DNA of 64,000 bases from Mannheimia sp. USDA-ARS-USMARC-1261 (GCF_000521605.1 NZ_CP006942.1:1426001-1490000); one strand, 5' to 3'. Positions 37,259-47,358 are shown, numbered from the stretch's first letter. The notes: generated by a model not told the origin, from the sequence alone. Translations and numbers: made by a program.

Positions 37259-38128
37259 ATGCTTAAAGAACGTGTACTTTCAGCAATTATTATGATTATT
37301 GCCGTATTGGCAGCTATTTTCTGGCTTTCTCCATTGCCATTAACTATCGCATTATCTGCAATTATTGTTGCGGCAATGTGGGAATGGGCTCAATTTGCAG
37401 GTTTTAAACGCCCTGTACCTCGTGCGATTGTGGCTATGGTTACTATCTGTTTATTGCTTTTTGCAGTAGTTGCTAATACCGATTATATCCGAGCAACACG
37501 TTTTATTACTGATGAAACCACGCCTATTCTCTTTATTGGTTGCATTTGGTGGCTAATTGCTCTTGTATTAGTAGTTACTTATCCAAATTCTGCCAAACTA
37601 TGGGAAAAGTCGGTTGTAGCTAAATTCTTATTTGGTTTTGCTACCTTAATTCCTTTTTTAATTGGTGTATTAGCATTACGCTTCCATAATTACCATATCG
37701 ATCCGTATCAAGGTACTTATTTATTCCTCTATGTTTGCTTATTAGTGTGGGGGGCAGACTCCGGTGCTTATTTCTTTGGTAGAGCATTTGGTAAAAGAAA
37801 ACTTGCACCGAAAGTTTCTCCGGGGAAATCGTGGGAAGGTGTTTTGGGTGGTTTATTAACGTCAGGCGTGATTGCTTTTGCATTCTTACAACTTACACCT
37901 GTGAATGTATTCGGCAGAGAATTAGCCACCACACCATTTATTATAGTTTCTATTGCAACGGTAGCAATTTCTGTACTAGGCGATTTAGTTGAAAGTATGT
38001 TCAAACGCCAAGCCGGTATTAAAGACAGCAGTAATCTTATTCCGGGACACGGCGGTATTTTAGATCGTATTGATAGCTTAACAGCGGCAATTCCGTTTTT
38101 CACAACGTTCTTCTTTTTTGTACTATAA
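37259..38128 (+). CDS. cdsA: Phosphatidate cytidylyltransferase
   Basis: Inner-membrane enzyme that makes CDP-diacylglycerol from phosphatidate and CTP, the branch point of phospholipid synthesis. 289 residues, about eight helices. The family signature is near the C-terminus: SVLGDLVESMFKRQAGIKDS and LIPGHGGILDRIDSL at about 240-275, with KVSPGKSWEG near 185. It follows uppS by 21 bp with an AGGAAA ribosome-binding site. Confidence 0.96.
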   Translation: MLKERVLSAIIMIIAVLAAIFWLSPLPLTIALSAIIVAAMWEWAQFAGFKRPVPRAIVAMVTICLLLFAVVANTDYIRATRFITDETTPILFIGCIWWLIALVLVVTYPNSAKLWEKSVVAKFLFGFATLIPFLIGVLALRFHNYHIDPYQGTYLFLYVCLLVWGADSGAYFFGRAFGKRKLAPKVSPGKSWEGVLGGLLTSGVIAFAFLQLTPVNVFGRELATTPFIIVSIATVAISVLGDLVESMFKRQAGIKDSSNLIPGHGGILDRIDSLTAAIPFFTTFFFFVL

Positions 38129-38131
38129 GCT

Positions 38132-39445
38132 ATGACTTCAACTATTGCCTTTTTTGTTCTAATCTGCGTACTGGTATTCGTACACGAATACGGGCATTTC
38201 TGGGCTGCACGTAAATGTGGCGTGAAAGTAACCCGTTTTTCTATCGGTTTTGGTAAAGTGTTATTTAGAAAAACCGATAAGCACGGCACAGAATTTGCTT
38301 TCTCATTAATTCCCCTCGGTGGCTATGTACAAATGTGGAATGGCGAGCAAGGCGTTGATGCCAGACCAGAACAATCATTAGCGACGAAGTCTGTTTTACA
38401 GCGTGCTTTTATTATTTTTGCAGGTCCTGCCGCAAACTTTATCTTTGCTATACTCGCTTATTGGGTAGTATTTGTTTCAGGTATTCCTACTATTAAGCCT
38501 GTAATTGGTGAGGTTTTACCTAATACGATTGCAGCACAAGCTCAATTACCTGCTGAATTAGAAATTACAAAAATAGGTAATCAAAATATTCACGATTGGG
38601 AAAGTGCTTCGCTTGCATTAGTGGGTGCAGTTGGCAATAAAAATGTACAACTAGAAGGACAACTAATTGATACTCAAGCTACTCAACGCTATGAGTTAGA
38701 TCTTTCCGGCTGGAATATTGATAGTGCCAAAGAGAATCCATTAACGGTATTAGGTATTCGTCCTAAAAGTACGAAAGTAATGCCTGAAATCAAAGAAGTT
38801 GTTGAAAACTCGCCTGCTGAAAAAGTGGGATTGACTTCGGGGGATAGAATTCTCAAGATTAATCAACAACCTTTTGACTGGGCTACTCTTGTGGAAAATG
38901 TCCAAACGGGCAATTTAATTGAACTTCAAATTGAACAAAAGGGGCAAATTAAGACACTAAGTCTTCAGCCCGAAAAGCGAGATGACCGCTACATTATCGG
39001 CATTGTGCCAACATACGAAAGGCTTGCAGATAAATATCGCACCGAATTAAAATATGATATTCTTACCGCATTTTATAAAAGTCTTGAAAAAGTATGGTCT
39101 TTAATTCAAACCATACTACAATTTATTGGTAATCTAATTACCGGTGATTTATCAATTAAAAATTTAGGCGGTCCTATCTCAATGGCAAAAGGAGCTGGGG
39201 CAACGGCTGAAATTGGCTTGATTTATTATTTAAGTTTTATGGCATTAATCAGTGTCAATTTAGGCGTAATGAATCTGTTTCCAATTTTACCGTTAGATGG
39301 CGGACAACTGGTTTTATTAGCTGTTGAAGCTGTTCGAGGCAAAGCATTATCTGAAAAAATACAGATGCTATTTCAACAAATCGGCATTGCATTTGTACTA
39401 GGGTTAATGGTGTTTGCCTTTATCAATGACGTTATTCATTTTTAA
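38132..39445 (+). CDS. rseP: Site-2 intramembrane zinc metalloprotease RseP
   Basis: Membrane protease that makes the second cut in RseA and so releases sigma-E; it also clears signal-peptide remnants. 437 residues. The zinc motif HEYGH is at 18-22 and NLFPILPLDGGQ, which carries the third ligand, near 385. Two periplasmic PDZ domains (about 115-200 and 205-290) lie between; the second begins EIKEVVENSPAEKVGLTSGD. It starts three bases after cdsA. Its position before bamA and skp links envelope stress to outer-membrane assembly. Confidence 0.96.
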   Translation: MTSTIAFFVLICVLVFVHEYGHFWAARKCGVKVTRFSIGFGKVLFRKTDKHGTEFAFSLIPLGGYVQMWNGEQGVDARPEQSLATKSVLQRAFIIFAGPAANFIFAILAYWVVFVSGIPTIKPVIGEVLPNTIAAQAQLPAELEITKIGNQNIHDWESASLALVGAVGNKNVQLEGQLIDTQATQRYELDLSGWNIDSAKENPLTVLGIRPKSTKVMPEIKEVVENSPAEKVGLTSGDRILKINQQPFDWATLVENVQTGNLIELQIEQKGQIKTLSLQPEKRDDRYIIGIVPTYERLADKYRTELKYDILTAFYKSLEKVWSLIQTILQFIGNLITGDLSIKNLGGPISMAKGAGATAEIGLIYYLSFMALISVNLGVMNLFPILPLDGGQLVLLAVEAVRGKALSEKIQMLFQQIGIAFVLGLMVFAFINDVIHF

Positions 39446-39507
39446 CAAGCGGTTTATTTTTCTAATAATTTTGCAAATTAATGCAATACAATCATAGGAT
39501 AATTTCA

Positions 39508-41889
39508 ATGAAAAAATTATTACTTTCTTCTCTTTTAATTGCAAATGGTGTCATTGCTGCACCTTTCGTCGTTAAAGATATTCGTGTTGAAGGCGTTCAG
39601 CCAACAACAGGTGCAGCTATTATTTCATCTATTCCTGTTAGAGTGGGTCAAACTGCAACAGATACAGATGTTTCCAATGTAGTTCGCCACTTATTCAATC
39701 AGCAACGTTTTGCAGATGTGCGTGCAACACGAGAAGGCAATACCCTTGTTATTAAACTAGCGGAAAAACCGATTATCGGTAAAGTAGAACTTGAAGGCAA
39801 TAAGGCTATCCCCAAAGACGCGTTGGAACAAAACTTAAAAGCAAACTTAATTGCTCAAGGCGAAATTTTTAATGCTGAAAAATTAGAAGCCTTTAAAGAA
39901 AGTCTTGTTGAACATTACCGCTCTACAGGTCGTTATTTAGCTAAAATCGATACCGTTGTAACCAATAATACCGAAGGTGGTGTAAATGTTAAATTAGTGA
40001 TTGATGAAGGCGATGTAACAAAGGCGAAAACCATTAAATTTGAAGGTAATAACGCATTCTCTGATAAAAAATTATTAGAAAATTTAGATATTCAGCCCGA
40101 TGTATCTTGGTGGAATATTTTTGAAAGTAGCAAATTTGAACAAACGGCTTACCAAAAAGATTTAGAAACATTGAGAGACTTCTATTTAAATCGTGGTTAT
40201 GCCAAATTTGCGATTGAAGATACCGATGTGCAATTCAATGATGATAAAACTGAAGTGAACCTCACATACAAATTAAACGAAGGTTCACAATACAATATCA
40301 GTGAAATGCGTATTATCGGCAATACTGCCAATATGGATAATAAATTAAATCCATTATTAAAAGATTTTAAAGCAGGTCAAACCTTCCGTAAATCAGATCT
40401 CACCCAAATTGAAGAAGAAATTAAAAACATCTTAGGTGATGCCGGCTACGGCTCTGCTAAAGTAGATATTCATCCTCAATTTAATGATGCAGATAATAGC
40501 GTTAAAATCAGCTTTGTCGTTGATGCCGGTCGTCGAATTTATGTGCGTAAAATTCGCTTCGAAGGCAATGATGTTACCGCAGACTCAACTCTCCGCCGTG
40601 AAATGCGTCAGCAAGAGGGTGCTTGGTTATCAACTAATAAAGCATCATTAGGTAAAGCTCGCTTAGAAAGAACCGGGTTCTATGAAAGTGTTGAGATGTC
40701 TATGCAAAATGTAGAAAACACTTCAGACCAAGTTGATGTAGTGTATAAAATTAAAGAGCGTAATACAGGTAGTATTAACTTTGGTATCGGTTACGGTACA
40801 GAAAGTGGTATCAGCTACCAAGCAGGTATCAAACAAGATAACTTCTTAGGTATGGGTTCAACTATCAGCTTAAACGGTAATCGTAACGATTATGGTACAA
40901 GTATCAACTTAGGCTATACCGAGCCGTACTTCACTAAAGATGGGGTAAGTTTAGGCGGTAATGTATTCTATGAAGATTACGATAACTCGAAAAATGATAA
41001 CGTCGCTTCATATAAACGCCAAACTTATGGTATTAACGGTACGCTTGGCTTCCCGGTGAATGAAAATAACTCATACTATTTAGGTTTGGGCTATACGCAC
41101 GATAAAATCAAAAATGCGTCTCGTGAATATACCCGTGAAAAATATGTGAAATCAATGAACTTTAAGTTTGATCCTAACTCAAGCTACTATGACAAAATTA
41201 AAGCAGATGATTTCGATTTTTCATTAGGCTGGAACTATAACAGCTTAAATAGAGGTTATTTCCCGACAGAAGGAACTACAGCGAATATCGGTGGTAAAAT
41301 CACTATTCCAGGTTCTGATAATAAATATTATCGTGTAAGTGCAGACTTTAGAAACTATTTCCCATTAAATCGTGAACATAAATGGGTTATCTCAACTAAA
41401 GCGAGCGTTGCTTATACTAACGGTTTGGGTGGAAAAGAAGTACCATTCTACCAACTTTACACCGCTGGTGGTATTGGTACATTAAGAGGTTTCTCTTACG
41501 GTGCAATCGGTCCACAAGCTATTTACTACAATGCTAAATCAGGCAAATTTGATAATGTAAATAATGATATTATCGGTGGTAATGCTTTAGTGGCTACAAG
41601 TTTGGAGCTAATTACACCAACACCATTTGTGAGCGAAAAATACCAACACAATGTAAGAACTTCTATCTTTGTTGATGCAGCAACAGCTTGGAATACTAAA
41701 TGGAAACAATCAGAATACCCAACATTACCTAATCACGGTGATTTCAAACGTTTCCGTGCTTCGGCAGGTGTTGCATTCCAATGGATGTCGCCAATTGGTC
41801 CATTGTCATTCTCTTATGCGAAACCAATTCGTAAGTACGATAATGATGAAATCGAGCAATTCCAATTTAATATCGGCAGCTCATTCTAA
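39508..41889 (+). CDS. bamA: Outer-membrane protein assembly factor BamA
   Basis: Omp85 protein that folds and inserts beta-barrels in the outer membrane. 793 residues from the ATG at 39508 (MKKLLLSSLLIANGVIA, a signal peptide), with AGGA eight bases before; the frame from 39481 is rejected. Five POTRA domains (about 20-420) begin with FVVKDIRVEGVQ. The barrel keeps the loop-6 motif LRGFSYGAIG near 665 and ends with the outer-membrane signal phenylalanine (QFNIGSSF). Conserved order rseP-bamA-skp-lpxD. A USS pair follows. Confidence 0.97.
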   Translation: MKKLLLSSLLIANGVIAAPFVVKDIRVEGVQPTTGAAIISSIPVRVGQTATDTDVSNVVRHLFNQQRFADVRATREGNTLVIKLAEKPIIGKVELEGNKAIPKDALEQNLKANLIAQGEIFNAEKLEAFKESLVEHYRSTGRYLAKIDTVVTNNTEGGVNVKLVIDEGDVTKAKTIKFEGNNAFSDKKLLENLDIQPDVSWWNIFESSKFEQTAYQKDLETLRDFYLNRGYAKFAIEDTDVQFNDDKTEVNLTYKLNEGSQYNISEMRIIGNTANMDNKLNPLLKDFKAGQTFRKSDLTQIEEEIKNILGDAGYGSAKVDIHPQFNDADNSVKISFVVDAGRRIYVRKIRFEGNDVTADSTLRREMRQQEGAWLSTNKASLGKARLERTGFYESVEMSMQNVENTSDQVDVVYKIKERNTGSINFGIGYGTESGISYQAGIKQDNFLGMGSTISLNGNRNDYGTSINLGYTEPYFTKDGVSLGGNVFYEDYDNSKNDNVASYKRQTYGINGTLGFPVNENNSYYLGLGYTHDKIKNASREYTREKYVKSMNFKFDPNSSYYDKIKADDFDFSLGWNYNSLNRGYFPTEGTTANIGGKITIPGSDNKYYRVSADFRNYFPLNREHKWVISTKASVAYTNGLGGKEVPFYQLYTAGGIGTLRGFSYGAIGPQAIYYNAKSGKFDNVNNDIIGGNALVATSLELITPTPFVSEKYQHNVRTSIFVDAATAWNTKWKQSEYPTLPNHGDFKRFRASAGVAFQWMSPIGPLSFSYAKPIRKYDNDEIEQFQFNIGSSF

Positions 41890-41895
41890 TTCACT

Positions 41896-41938
41896 ACAAG
41901 CGGTCAAAAATGACATAAATTTTGCAAATTGACCGCTT
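41896..41938. repeat. Inverted USS pair between bamA and skp
   Basis: AAGCGGTCAA (41898-41907) and TTGACCGCTT (41929-41938) form a 10-bp perfect stem. It sits seven bases past the bamA stop inside the envelope operon and may cut transcription into skp only in part. Confidence 0.65.
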
Positions 41939-41969
41939 AATTCAACCGTTTCTTTAAAAAGGAAAAACA

Positions 41970-42764
41970 ATGAAAAAATTATTTAAAATGACAGGTTTAA
42001 CTATTGCTTTAGCAACTGCAACAAATATGGCTACCGCAGCGGATACCATTGGTTTTGTTGATCCAACTTACGTTTTACAAAACCACCCTGTTTTATTAGA
42101 CGCAACGGCAAAATTCGATAAATTCGTGAAGGAAAGCCAAGAAAAATTTGCAGATGAAGACAAAAAATTAGCTGAAGAAAATAAAGCATTAACGGCTGAA
42201 CGTAACAAAATCAATACCGATGCTCAAAAATTACAAGATGAGCAAAAAACTGTTGAAGCTTCTATTAAGAAAAAAGTAGCTGCTTTAGAGAAAGAAGCTC
42301 CTCGCTTACGTTCAAAAGATATCCAAGCTCGTCAAAATGCAATTCAAAAAGAAGCAGATGCTTTCCAAAAGAAAGTAGAAGCCATTCAAAAACGTGAAGC
42401 GGATTTTGCTAAAAAAGCAGAAGCATTCCAAAAACGTGCTGACGACTTCCAGAAAAAAATTGAGCAAGCTAATAAAGAAAATGGCGGTATTAACCCTCAA
42501 GAAGTTCAAAAACAAGCAGTAGATGAAGTTAATGTAACTATTAAAGAAATTGCAAAATCAAAAGGTTATACTTTAATACTCCAACCTCAAGTTGCACTTT
42601 ATGCGGAAGATGAAAGCAAAGACATTACTGAAGCAGTGCTTGATGCAATTGTAAAAAAACACCCTGATATCAAAATAGAAAAACCGGCAGAAGCTCAACC
42701 GGCTGTAGAGAAAGCACCGGAAGCGAAAGCTGAAGAAACTAAACCAGAAGAAGCGAAAAAATAA
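41970..42764 (+). CDS. skp: Periplasmic chaperone Skp/OmpH, extended form
   Basis: Holdase that binds unfolded outer-membrane proteins in the periplasm and passes them to BamA. The signal peptide ends near residue 23 ([14 protein letters not shown]). At 264 residues it is about 100 longer than E. coli Skp (161). The added length lies in the coiled-coil tentacle, with repeated units such as [19 protein letters not shown] and [12 protein letters not shown] (about 125-165), and in a Pro/Ala/Glu/Lys-rich tail (235-264). The C-terminal body block [13 protein letters not shown] near 200-212 is conserved. Its TAA overlaps the lpxD ATG (TAATG). Confidence 0.92.
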   Translation: MKKLFKMTGLTIALATATNMATAADTIGFVDPTYVLQNHPVLLDATAKFDKFVKESQEKFADEDKKLAEENKALTAERNKINTDAQKLQDEQKTVEASIKKKVAALEKEAPRLRSKDIQARQNAIQKEADAFQKKVEAIQKREADFAKKAEAFQKRADDFQKKIEQANKENGGINPQEVQKQAVDEVNVTIKEIAKSKGYTLILQPQVALYAEDESKDITEAVLDAIVKKHPDIKIEKPAEAQPAVEKAPEAKAEETKPEEAKK

Positions 42765-43789
42765 TGGCAAATTTCCGTTTAATTGATTTAGCGGAGCATA
42801 TCGGCGGTACTCTTAGGGGTAACGCCGATTTGGCTATTCAAAGCATAGCCGCTTTAGATAAAGCAAACAGCTCTCAAATTACCTTTATCTCAAATGCAAA
42901 ATATCGGGAAAATTTAACCGCTTGTAACGCAGGTGCAATCATTGTTAGCCCCGCAGATGTTGAATTTTGCCGTGAAGATCAAAATTTAATTATTGTAGCG
43001 AATCCTTATGTAGCTTACGCATTACTGGCACAATATATGGACTCTACCCCAAAAGCGGCAACAGGCATTCACCCAAATGCGGTCATTTCGCCTGAAGCCA
43101 AATTAGGTAATAATGTGTCTATTGGGGCAAATGCCGTGATTGAAAGCGGTGTAGAGCTAGGCGATGATGCGATAATCGGTGCAGGCTGCTTCGTCGGTAA
43201 AAATAGTAAAATTGGTGCAAGAACCCAACTCTGGGCAAATGTGTCGGTTTACCATAATGTACAAATCGGTTCTGATTGTTTAATCCAATCTTCAGCCGTG
43301 ATTGGTAGCGATGGCTTCGGTTATGCTAACGATAAAGGTCAATGGATTAAAATCCCACAAACCGGTGGTGTGATTATCGGTAATCGTGTGGAAATCGGCT
43401 CTTGCACTTGTATTGACAGAGGTGCGTTAGATCCGACTGTAATCGAAGATAATGTGATTATTGATAACCTCTGCCAAATCGCCCATAATGTTCACATTGG
43501 TTTTGGTACTGCCGTTGCTGGCGGTGTAATTATGGCTGGCAGTCTAAAAGTCGGTCGTTTCTGCCAAATTGGAGGAGCGAGCGTTATTAACGGTCATATG
43601 GAAATCTGTGATGGTGCTATCATTACTGGTATGGGAATGGTGATGCGACCAATTACAGAAAAAGGCATTTATTCATCAGGTATTCCGCTACAGACGAATA
43701 AAGAGTGGCGTAAAACTGCTGCATTAGTGATGAATATTGATGAAATGAATAAACGTTTAAAATCACTCGAAAAACGTTTTAATGATTAA
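42764..43789 (+). CDS. lpxD: UDP-3-O-acylglucosamine N-acyltransferase
   Basis: Adds the 2-N-linked hydroxyacyl chain in lipid A synthesis. 341 residues: an N-terminal uridine-binding domain (about 1-100, [13 protein letters not shown]), then a left-handed beta-helix of hexapeptide repeats (about 105-310) and a short C-terminal helix. The catalytic histidine lies in [17 protein letters not shown] near 240. Coupled to skp by a one-base overlap; a USS core is inside near 42915. Confidence 0.97.
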   Translation: MANFRLIDLAEHIGGTLRGNADLAIQSIAALDKANSSQITFISNAKYRENLTACNAGAIIVSPADVEFCREDQNLIIVANPYVAYALLAQYMDSTPKAATGIHPNAVISPEAKLGNNVSIGANAVIESGVELGDDAIIGAGCFVGKNSKIGARTQLWANVSVYHNVQIGSDCLIQSSAVIGSDGFGYANDKGQWIKIPQTGGVIIGNRVEIGSCTCIDRGALDPTVIEDNVIIDNLCQIAHNVHIGFGTAVAGGVIMAGSLKVGRFCQIGGASVINGHMEICDGAIITGMGMVMRPITEKGIYSSGIPLQTNKEWRKTAALVMNIDEMNKRLKSLEKRFND

Positions 43790-43805
43790 TTATTAGAGGT
43801 CTAAA

Positions 43806-44273
43806 GTGTCAGAAACTACAACTGAAAATCGTGAGTCTAAAATTATTGAAGTTACCGAAATTATGGGTATGTTACCGCATAGATACCCTTTTCTTTTAGT
43901 TGATCGTGTAACAGACTATGAAGCAGGCAAATGGCTAAAAGCGATTAAAAATGTAACTTTTAATGAACCGTGTTTTACAGGTCATTTCCCAAATGCTCCG
44001 ATTTTTCCCGGTGTATTAATTCTTGAAGCGATGGCTCAAGCAACAGGCGTATTAGCAGTTGCAACTTATGGTAAGTTAAATGAAGATGAGCTTTATTACT
44101 TTGCTGCGATTGATAATGCTCGCTTTAAACGTCCTGTAGTACCCGGCGATCAGCTTCAACTTGAAGTGGAATTTTTAAAAGAAGTGCGAGGCATCACTAA
44201 ATTCACAGGTAAAGCATACGTTGATGGAAAATTAGTGTGTGAAGCGGACTTAATGTGTGCACGCCGTAAATAA
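43806..44273 (+). CDS. fabZ: 3-hydroxyacyl-ACP dehydratase FabZ
   Basis: Hot-dog-fold dehydratase of fatty-acid elongation; it competes with LpxA/LpxD for hydroxyacyl-ACP. 155 residues from a GTG start at 43806 with AGAGGT before it. [11 protein letters not shown] holds the catalytic histidine (about residue 26), and [20 protein letters not shown] near 62-81 the catalytic glutamate. Between lpxD and lpxA as in most proteobacteria. Confidence 0.97.
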   Translation: MSETTTENRESKIIEVTEIMGMLPHRYPFLLVDRVTDYEAGKWLKAIKNVTFNEPCFTGHFPNAPIFPGVLILEAMAQATGVLAVATYGKLNEDELYYFAAIDNARFKRPVVPGDQLQLEVEFLKEVRGITKFTGKAYVDGKLVCEADLMCARRK

Positions 44274-44304
44274 TTTAATCTAGCTAAAATTAAAGGAGCT
44301 AACT

Positions 44305-45099
44305 ATGCGTCTAATTGATTCAACCGCTCAAATCAGCCCACTTGCTATTATTGAAGAGGGTGCACAAATTGGTGCTCGTGTTGAAATCGGACCATTTACG
44401 GTGATTGGTAAAGATGTAAAAATCGGTGCAAGAACAAAAATCCATTCACACGTTGTAATTAATGGTTTAACTGAAATTGGCGAGGACAACCATATTTTCC
44501 AATTTGCCAGTATTGGGGAAATCAACCAAGATTTAAAATACCAAGGCGAGCCGACTAAAGTCATCATTGGTAATCGTAACCGTATTCGTGAAAGCGTAAC
44601 CATTCATCGTGGTACAGTACAAGGCGGTGGTGTAACTAAAATCGGCGATGATAATTTATTTATGATCAACACCCATATTGCTCACGACTGCTCTATTGGT
44701 AATCGCTGCATTATTGCTAACAATGGTACACTTGCAGGACACGTTACATTAGACGATTTCGTGATTGTAGGTGGAATGTCTGCAATTCATCAGTTTGTGG
44801 TCATTGGCTCACACGTTATGTTAGGCGGCGGCTCAATGGTTAGCCAAGATGTTCCTCCTTATGTAATGGCACAAGGTAACCACGCTCGTCCGTTTGGTAT
44901 TAACCTTGAAGGCTTAAAACGTCGTGGTTTTGATAAAGCAACGTTACACGCAATCCGCAAAGTATATAAACTAATCTATACTAGTGGGAAAACATTAGAA
45001 GAGAGTTTGGCAGAAATTGAACAACTGGCAGCAAACGAACCGGCTGTTGCTATTTTCAAAGAATTCTTCAAACGCTCAACGCGTGGTATTATTCGCTAA
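44305..45099 (+). CDS. lpxA: UDP-N-acetylglucosamine O-acyltransferase
   Basis: First enzyme of lipid A synthesis: moves hydroxyacyl from ACP to UDP-GlcNAc. 264 residues, a left-handed beta-helix of hexapeptide repeats followed by a helical C-terminal domain. The catalytic His125-type residue is in [18 protein letters not shown] stands seven bases before the ATG. The operon ends here with a terminator; lpxB, which often follows lpxA, is not in the window. Confidence 0.97.
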   Translation: MRLIDSTAQISPLAIIEEGAQIGARVEIGPFTVIGKDVKIGARTKIHSHVVINGLTEIGEDNHIFQFASIGEINQDLKYQGEPTKVIIGNRNRIRESVTIHRGTVQGGGVTKIGDDNLFMINTHIAHDCSIGNRCIIANNGTLAGHVTLDDFVIVGGMSAIHQFVVIGSHVMLGGGSMVSQDVPPYVMAQGNHARPFGINLEGLKRRGFDKATLHAIRKVYKLIYTSGKTLEESLAEIEQLAANEPAVAIFKEFFKRSTRGIIR

Positions 45100-45107
45100 A
45101 TAATAAA

Positions 45108-45143
45108 ATAAACCCCGAAAATTACATTTCGGGGTTTATTTTT
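45108..45143. terminator. Bidirectional terminator of lpxA and mnmC
   Basis: AAACCCCGAAA (45110-45120) and TTTCGGGGTTT (45127-45137) make an 11-bp perfect stem with a 6-base loop, then ATTTTTA on the plus strand and TATTTTATT on the minus strand. It lies between the convergent genes. Confidence 0.9.
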
Positions 45144-47142
45144 ATTCAACCGTAGAGCCTTTTAGCAACTTCCGTAACCAAGTTCGGTTTGGACTTAAAT
45201 TATGCCAAATATCTTCGCTTATCGGCACTGGCTCATTAGCAATCAAACTTGCTAATAGCTCCCCCAATAATGGAGCGGTAGTCAAACCGCGAGAAGCTAA
45301 CCCATTCACCATATATAAATTTGCAAAAATTTCCGCATTTTCGACCGCTTGTTTGCGTCTTAGCTGATTGTATAAATTGGCATACTGCTCTTTTTGGCGA
45401 GTAAAATGATGAATTGCACCCACCATTGGAATGCGATCTCGAAATGCCGCTCTAATACCAACTTTTGCCAGATTTTGCGAATAATCAATGCCATTTGTCC
45501 ACTCACAAGCGGTTAAATTTTGCTGAAGTTTTGCAATATTCTCTAAATGTTCTGTTTCGCTAAAACGGGTTTCTGCATTATCTCGAATATGGCTTGCCCC
45601 AATACAATGCGTCCCTGATTTCGCCATTGGCGTTAAATAGCCATCATAGCAAACCACACATTTTAGTTTTTGCAGTTGCATTGTAGTAGGAATTTGGCTC
45701 ACTTGCCCCCGTACAGGGTAAAGTGGAATGCCATTAGCTTGGCTAAATTCATTCAATGTATAACCATTTGCCAGCACAACGGCTTGGTGTTGAAAAACGT
45801 CTCCAGCTGTCTGCCATTGCCATTTTCCGTTTGAAAATAGCAAATTCTCCACTTTGTGATTAAGCACTATTTTCAGCCCTTTTGCTTCAAGCCACGCAAA
45901 GCCATTTCTCACAAACTGTACTGGCGAAAGCCAACCACCTTGTGGAATAAAAGCCCCACCGCTTGGTACATTTAAGCCTAATTTCTCGCTTAATTCATCA
46001 GCAGAACACAATTTAAATAGCGTTTCGTCATCAGTTTGTTCCGCCATTTTGGCAAGTTTTTTCGCTGTTTTATCATTATAGGCATAAAGTGCCACACCAT
46101 TTAGATTATGCTCAAATTCTACTTCCGCTTTAAGCTGTGCTAATCTTTGCAACGCATAGTCAAAACTGTGAATATAAAACCGCACATTTCGTTCATCGTC
46201 ATCACTCAATTGTGGATAAATCGCTCCCTGCAAATTACCGGAGGCATTCATCGCTACATTTTCGTCTTTGCAATAAAGCGTAACTTGCTTGCCTTTTTCT
46301 AGTAGTGATAACGCCACAAATAAACTTGCCACACCGCCACCAATAATCGCAATATCTTCTACACTTTCATTTTTGGCATAAAAATAAGGATAATTAGACA
46401 CTTGAATTAAGCTTTCAAGCGGTTTTTCTCCCCACAGCATTTCTCGTTTTTTGCCGAAACCTTTGCGTTTTTTTACATCAAAACCTGCTGCTTGCAAGCC
46501 TCGTCTGACACGACTTGAAGCCGTGAAAGTTGCAAAACTGCCGCCATTCGTAGTTAAACGGAACATTTGCTGGTATAAATGGTCATTCCACATCTCAGGG
46601 TTTTTATCGGGCGAGAAACCATCTAAAAACCAAGAATCGACTGTACTATTATAAAGATCACCTAACTGAGGTAAATTCTCTGCAATATCACCAAACCATA
46701 AATCCAAATAAATATTTTTAAAGTGATAACGCTGACAGCCTTTCTGACGTGGCAACCAGCAAGCGATCAAATTTTCAGATAAGTTTGCAAATTGTGGGTA
46801 ATGTTGATGAATTTCGCTGAGCTGGCTTGAAGTGAGAGGGAATTTCTCAAATGAAATAAAATAAAGCCGTTTGAGTTTGCTTTGTGGAAATTCCGCTTGA
46901 AATTGCTGGAATTTATCAGCAACCGCTAAAAAATTTAAACCTGTACCAAAGCCTGTTTCCGCAATCACAAAAACATCTTTTGTGTGAGATTGCCATTTTT
47001 CCCAAAGTTGATTACCTTCTTGGAAAACATAATAACTTTCCGCTAAACCATCTTGGCTGGAAAAATAAATATCATCAAATTGCTCTGAAACAGGCGTATT
47101 TGCAGCATTAAAAGAAAGTGAGGCAAAAGTAAGCTTAGACAT
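45142..47142 (-). CDS. mnmC: Bifunctional tRNA U34 methyltransferase/FAD oxidoreductase
   Basis: Completes mnm5s2U at the wobble base of some tRNAs: the FAD domain removes the carboxymethyl group and the methyltransferase domain adds a methyl from SAM. 666 residues from the ATG at 47142; upstream TTG/ATG options at 47154 and 47145 sit on or too near the GAGGG ribosome-binding site. SAM motif ETGFGTGLNFLAV near 63-75; FAD motif IAIIGGGVASLFVALSLLEKG near 268-288. USS copies lie inside near 45350 and 45503. Confidence 0.94.
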   Translation of the reverse strand: MSKLTFASLSFNAANTPVSEQFDDIYFSSQDGLAESYYVFQEGNQLWEKWQSHTKDVFVIAETGFGTGLNFLAVADKFQQFQAEFPQSKLKRLYFISFEKFPLTSSQLSEIHQHYPQFANLSENLIACWLPRQKGCQRYHFKNIYLDLWFGDIAENLPQLGDLYNSTVDSWFLDGFSPDKNPEMWNDHLYQQMFRLTTNGGSFATFTASSRVRRGLQAAGFDVKKRKGFGKKREMLWGEKPLESLIQVSNYPYFYAKNESVEDIAIIGGGVASLFVALSLLEKGKQVTLYCKDENVAMNASGNLQGAIYPQLSDDDERNVRFYIHSFDYALQRLAQLKAEVEFEHNLNGVALYAYNDKTAKKLAKMAEQTDDETLFKLCSADELSEKLGLNVPSGGAFIPQGGWLSPVQFVRNGFAWLEAKGLKIVLNHKVENLLFSNGKWQWQTAGDVFQHQAVVLANGYTLNEFSQANGIPLYPVRGQVSQIPTTMQLQKLKCVVCYDGYLTPMAKSGTHCIGASHIRDNAETRFSETEHLENIAKLQQNLTACEWTNGIDYSQNLAKVGIRAAFRDRIPMVGAIHHFTRQKEQYANLYNQLRRKQAVENAEIFANLYMVNGLASRGLTTAPLLGELLASLIANEPVPISEDIWHNLSPNRTWLRKLLKGSTVE

Positions 47143-47161
47143 CATATCCCTCAAAACAAAA

Positions 47162-47187
47162 CACGGAAAACCAAGAGATTTTCCGTG
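47162..47187 (-). terminator. Terminator of the 26-codon mini-ORF
   Basis: CACGGAAAA (47162-47170) and TTTTCCGTG (47179-47187) form a 9-bp stem with an 8-base loop, followed on the minus strand by TTTTGTTTTG. It lies 20 bp past the mini-ORF at 47207-47287 and just before mnmC, so it marks the end of a separate short transcript. Confidence 0.82.
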
Positions 47188-47206
47188 CCTTAATAATGAA
47201 TAAATA

Positions 47207-47287
47207 TTAGAAAATATTGTAGGCTAAAAAGACAATCATACCAAGTGCGAAAGCCACTGTTAGCATTGAATAACCCAAAGTACCCAT
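47207..47287 (-). CDS. Possible 26-residue single-helix membrane protein
   Basis: ATG at 47285-47287 with GAGG eight bases before it and TAA at 47207-47209. The peptide begins MGTLGYSMLTVAFALGMI and ends FLAYNIF, one continuous hydrophobic helix of about 22 residues, as in small regulatory membrane proteins. A rho-independent terminator follows 20 bp later, so this reads as a complete small gene of its own between trpCF and mnmC. I do not recognise the family. Confidence 0.6.
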   Translation of the reverse strand: MGTLGYSMLTVAFALGMIVFLAYNIF

Positions 47288-47358
47288 ATATAAATCCTCA
47301 TTGTTAGTTATTGTTAAAATATCGGTTTTATTTTAACACAATTTAATGAGTTGTGTCG

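Noticed and set aside
42312-42515. 67-residue minus-strand ORF rich in Phe and Leu opposite skp
   Set aside because: Complement of Lys/Glu-rich coiled-coil codons, which always reads as Phe/Leu; not a membrane protein gene.
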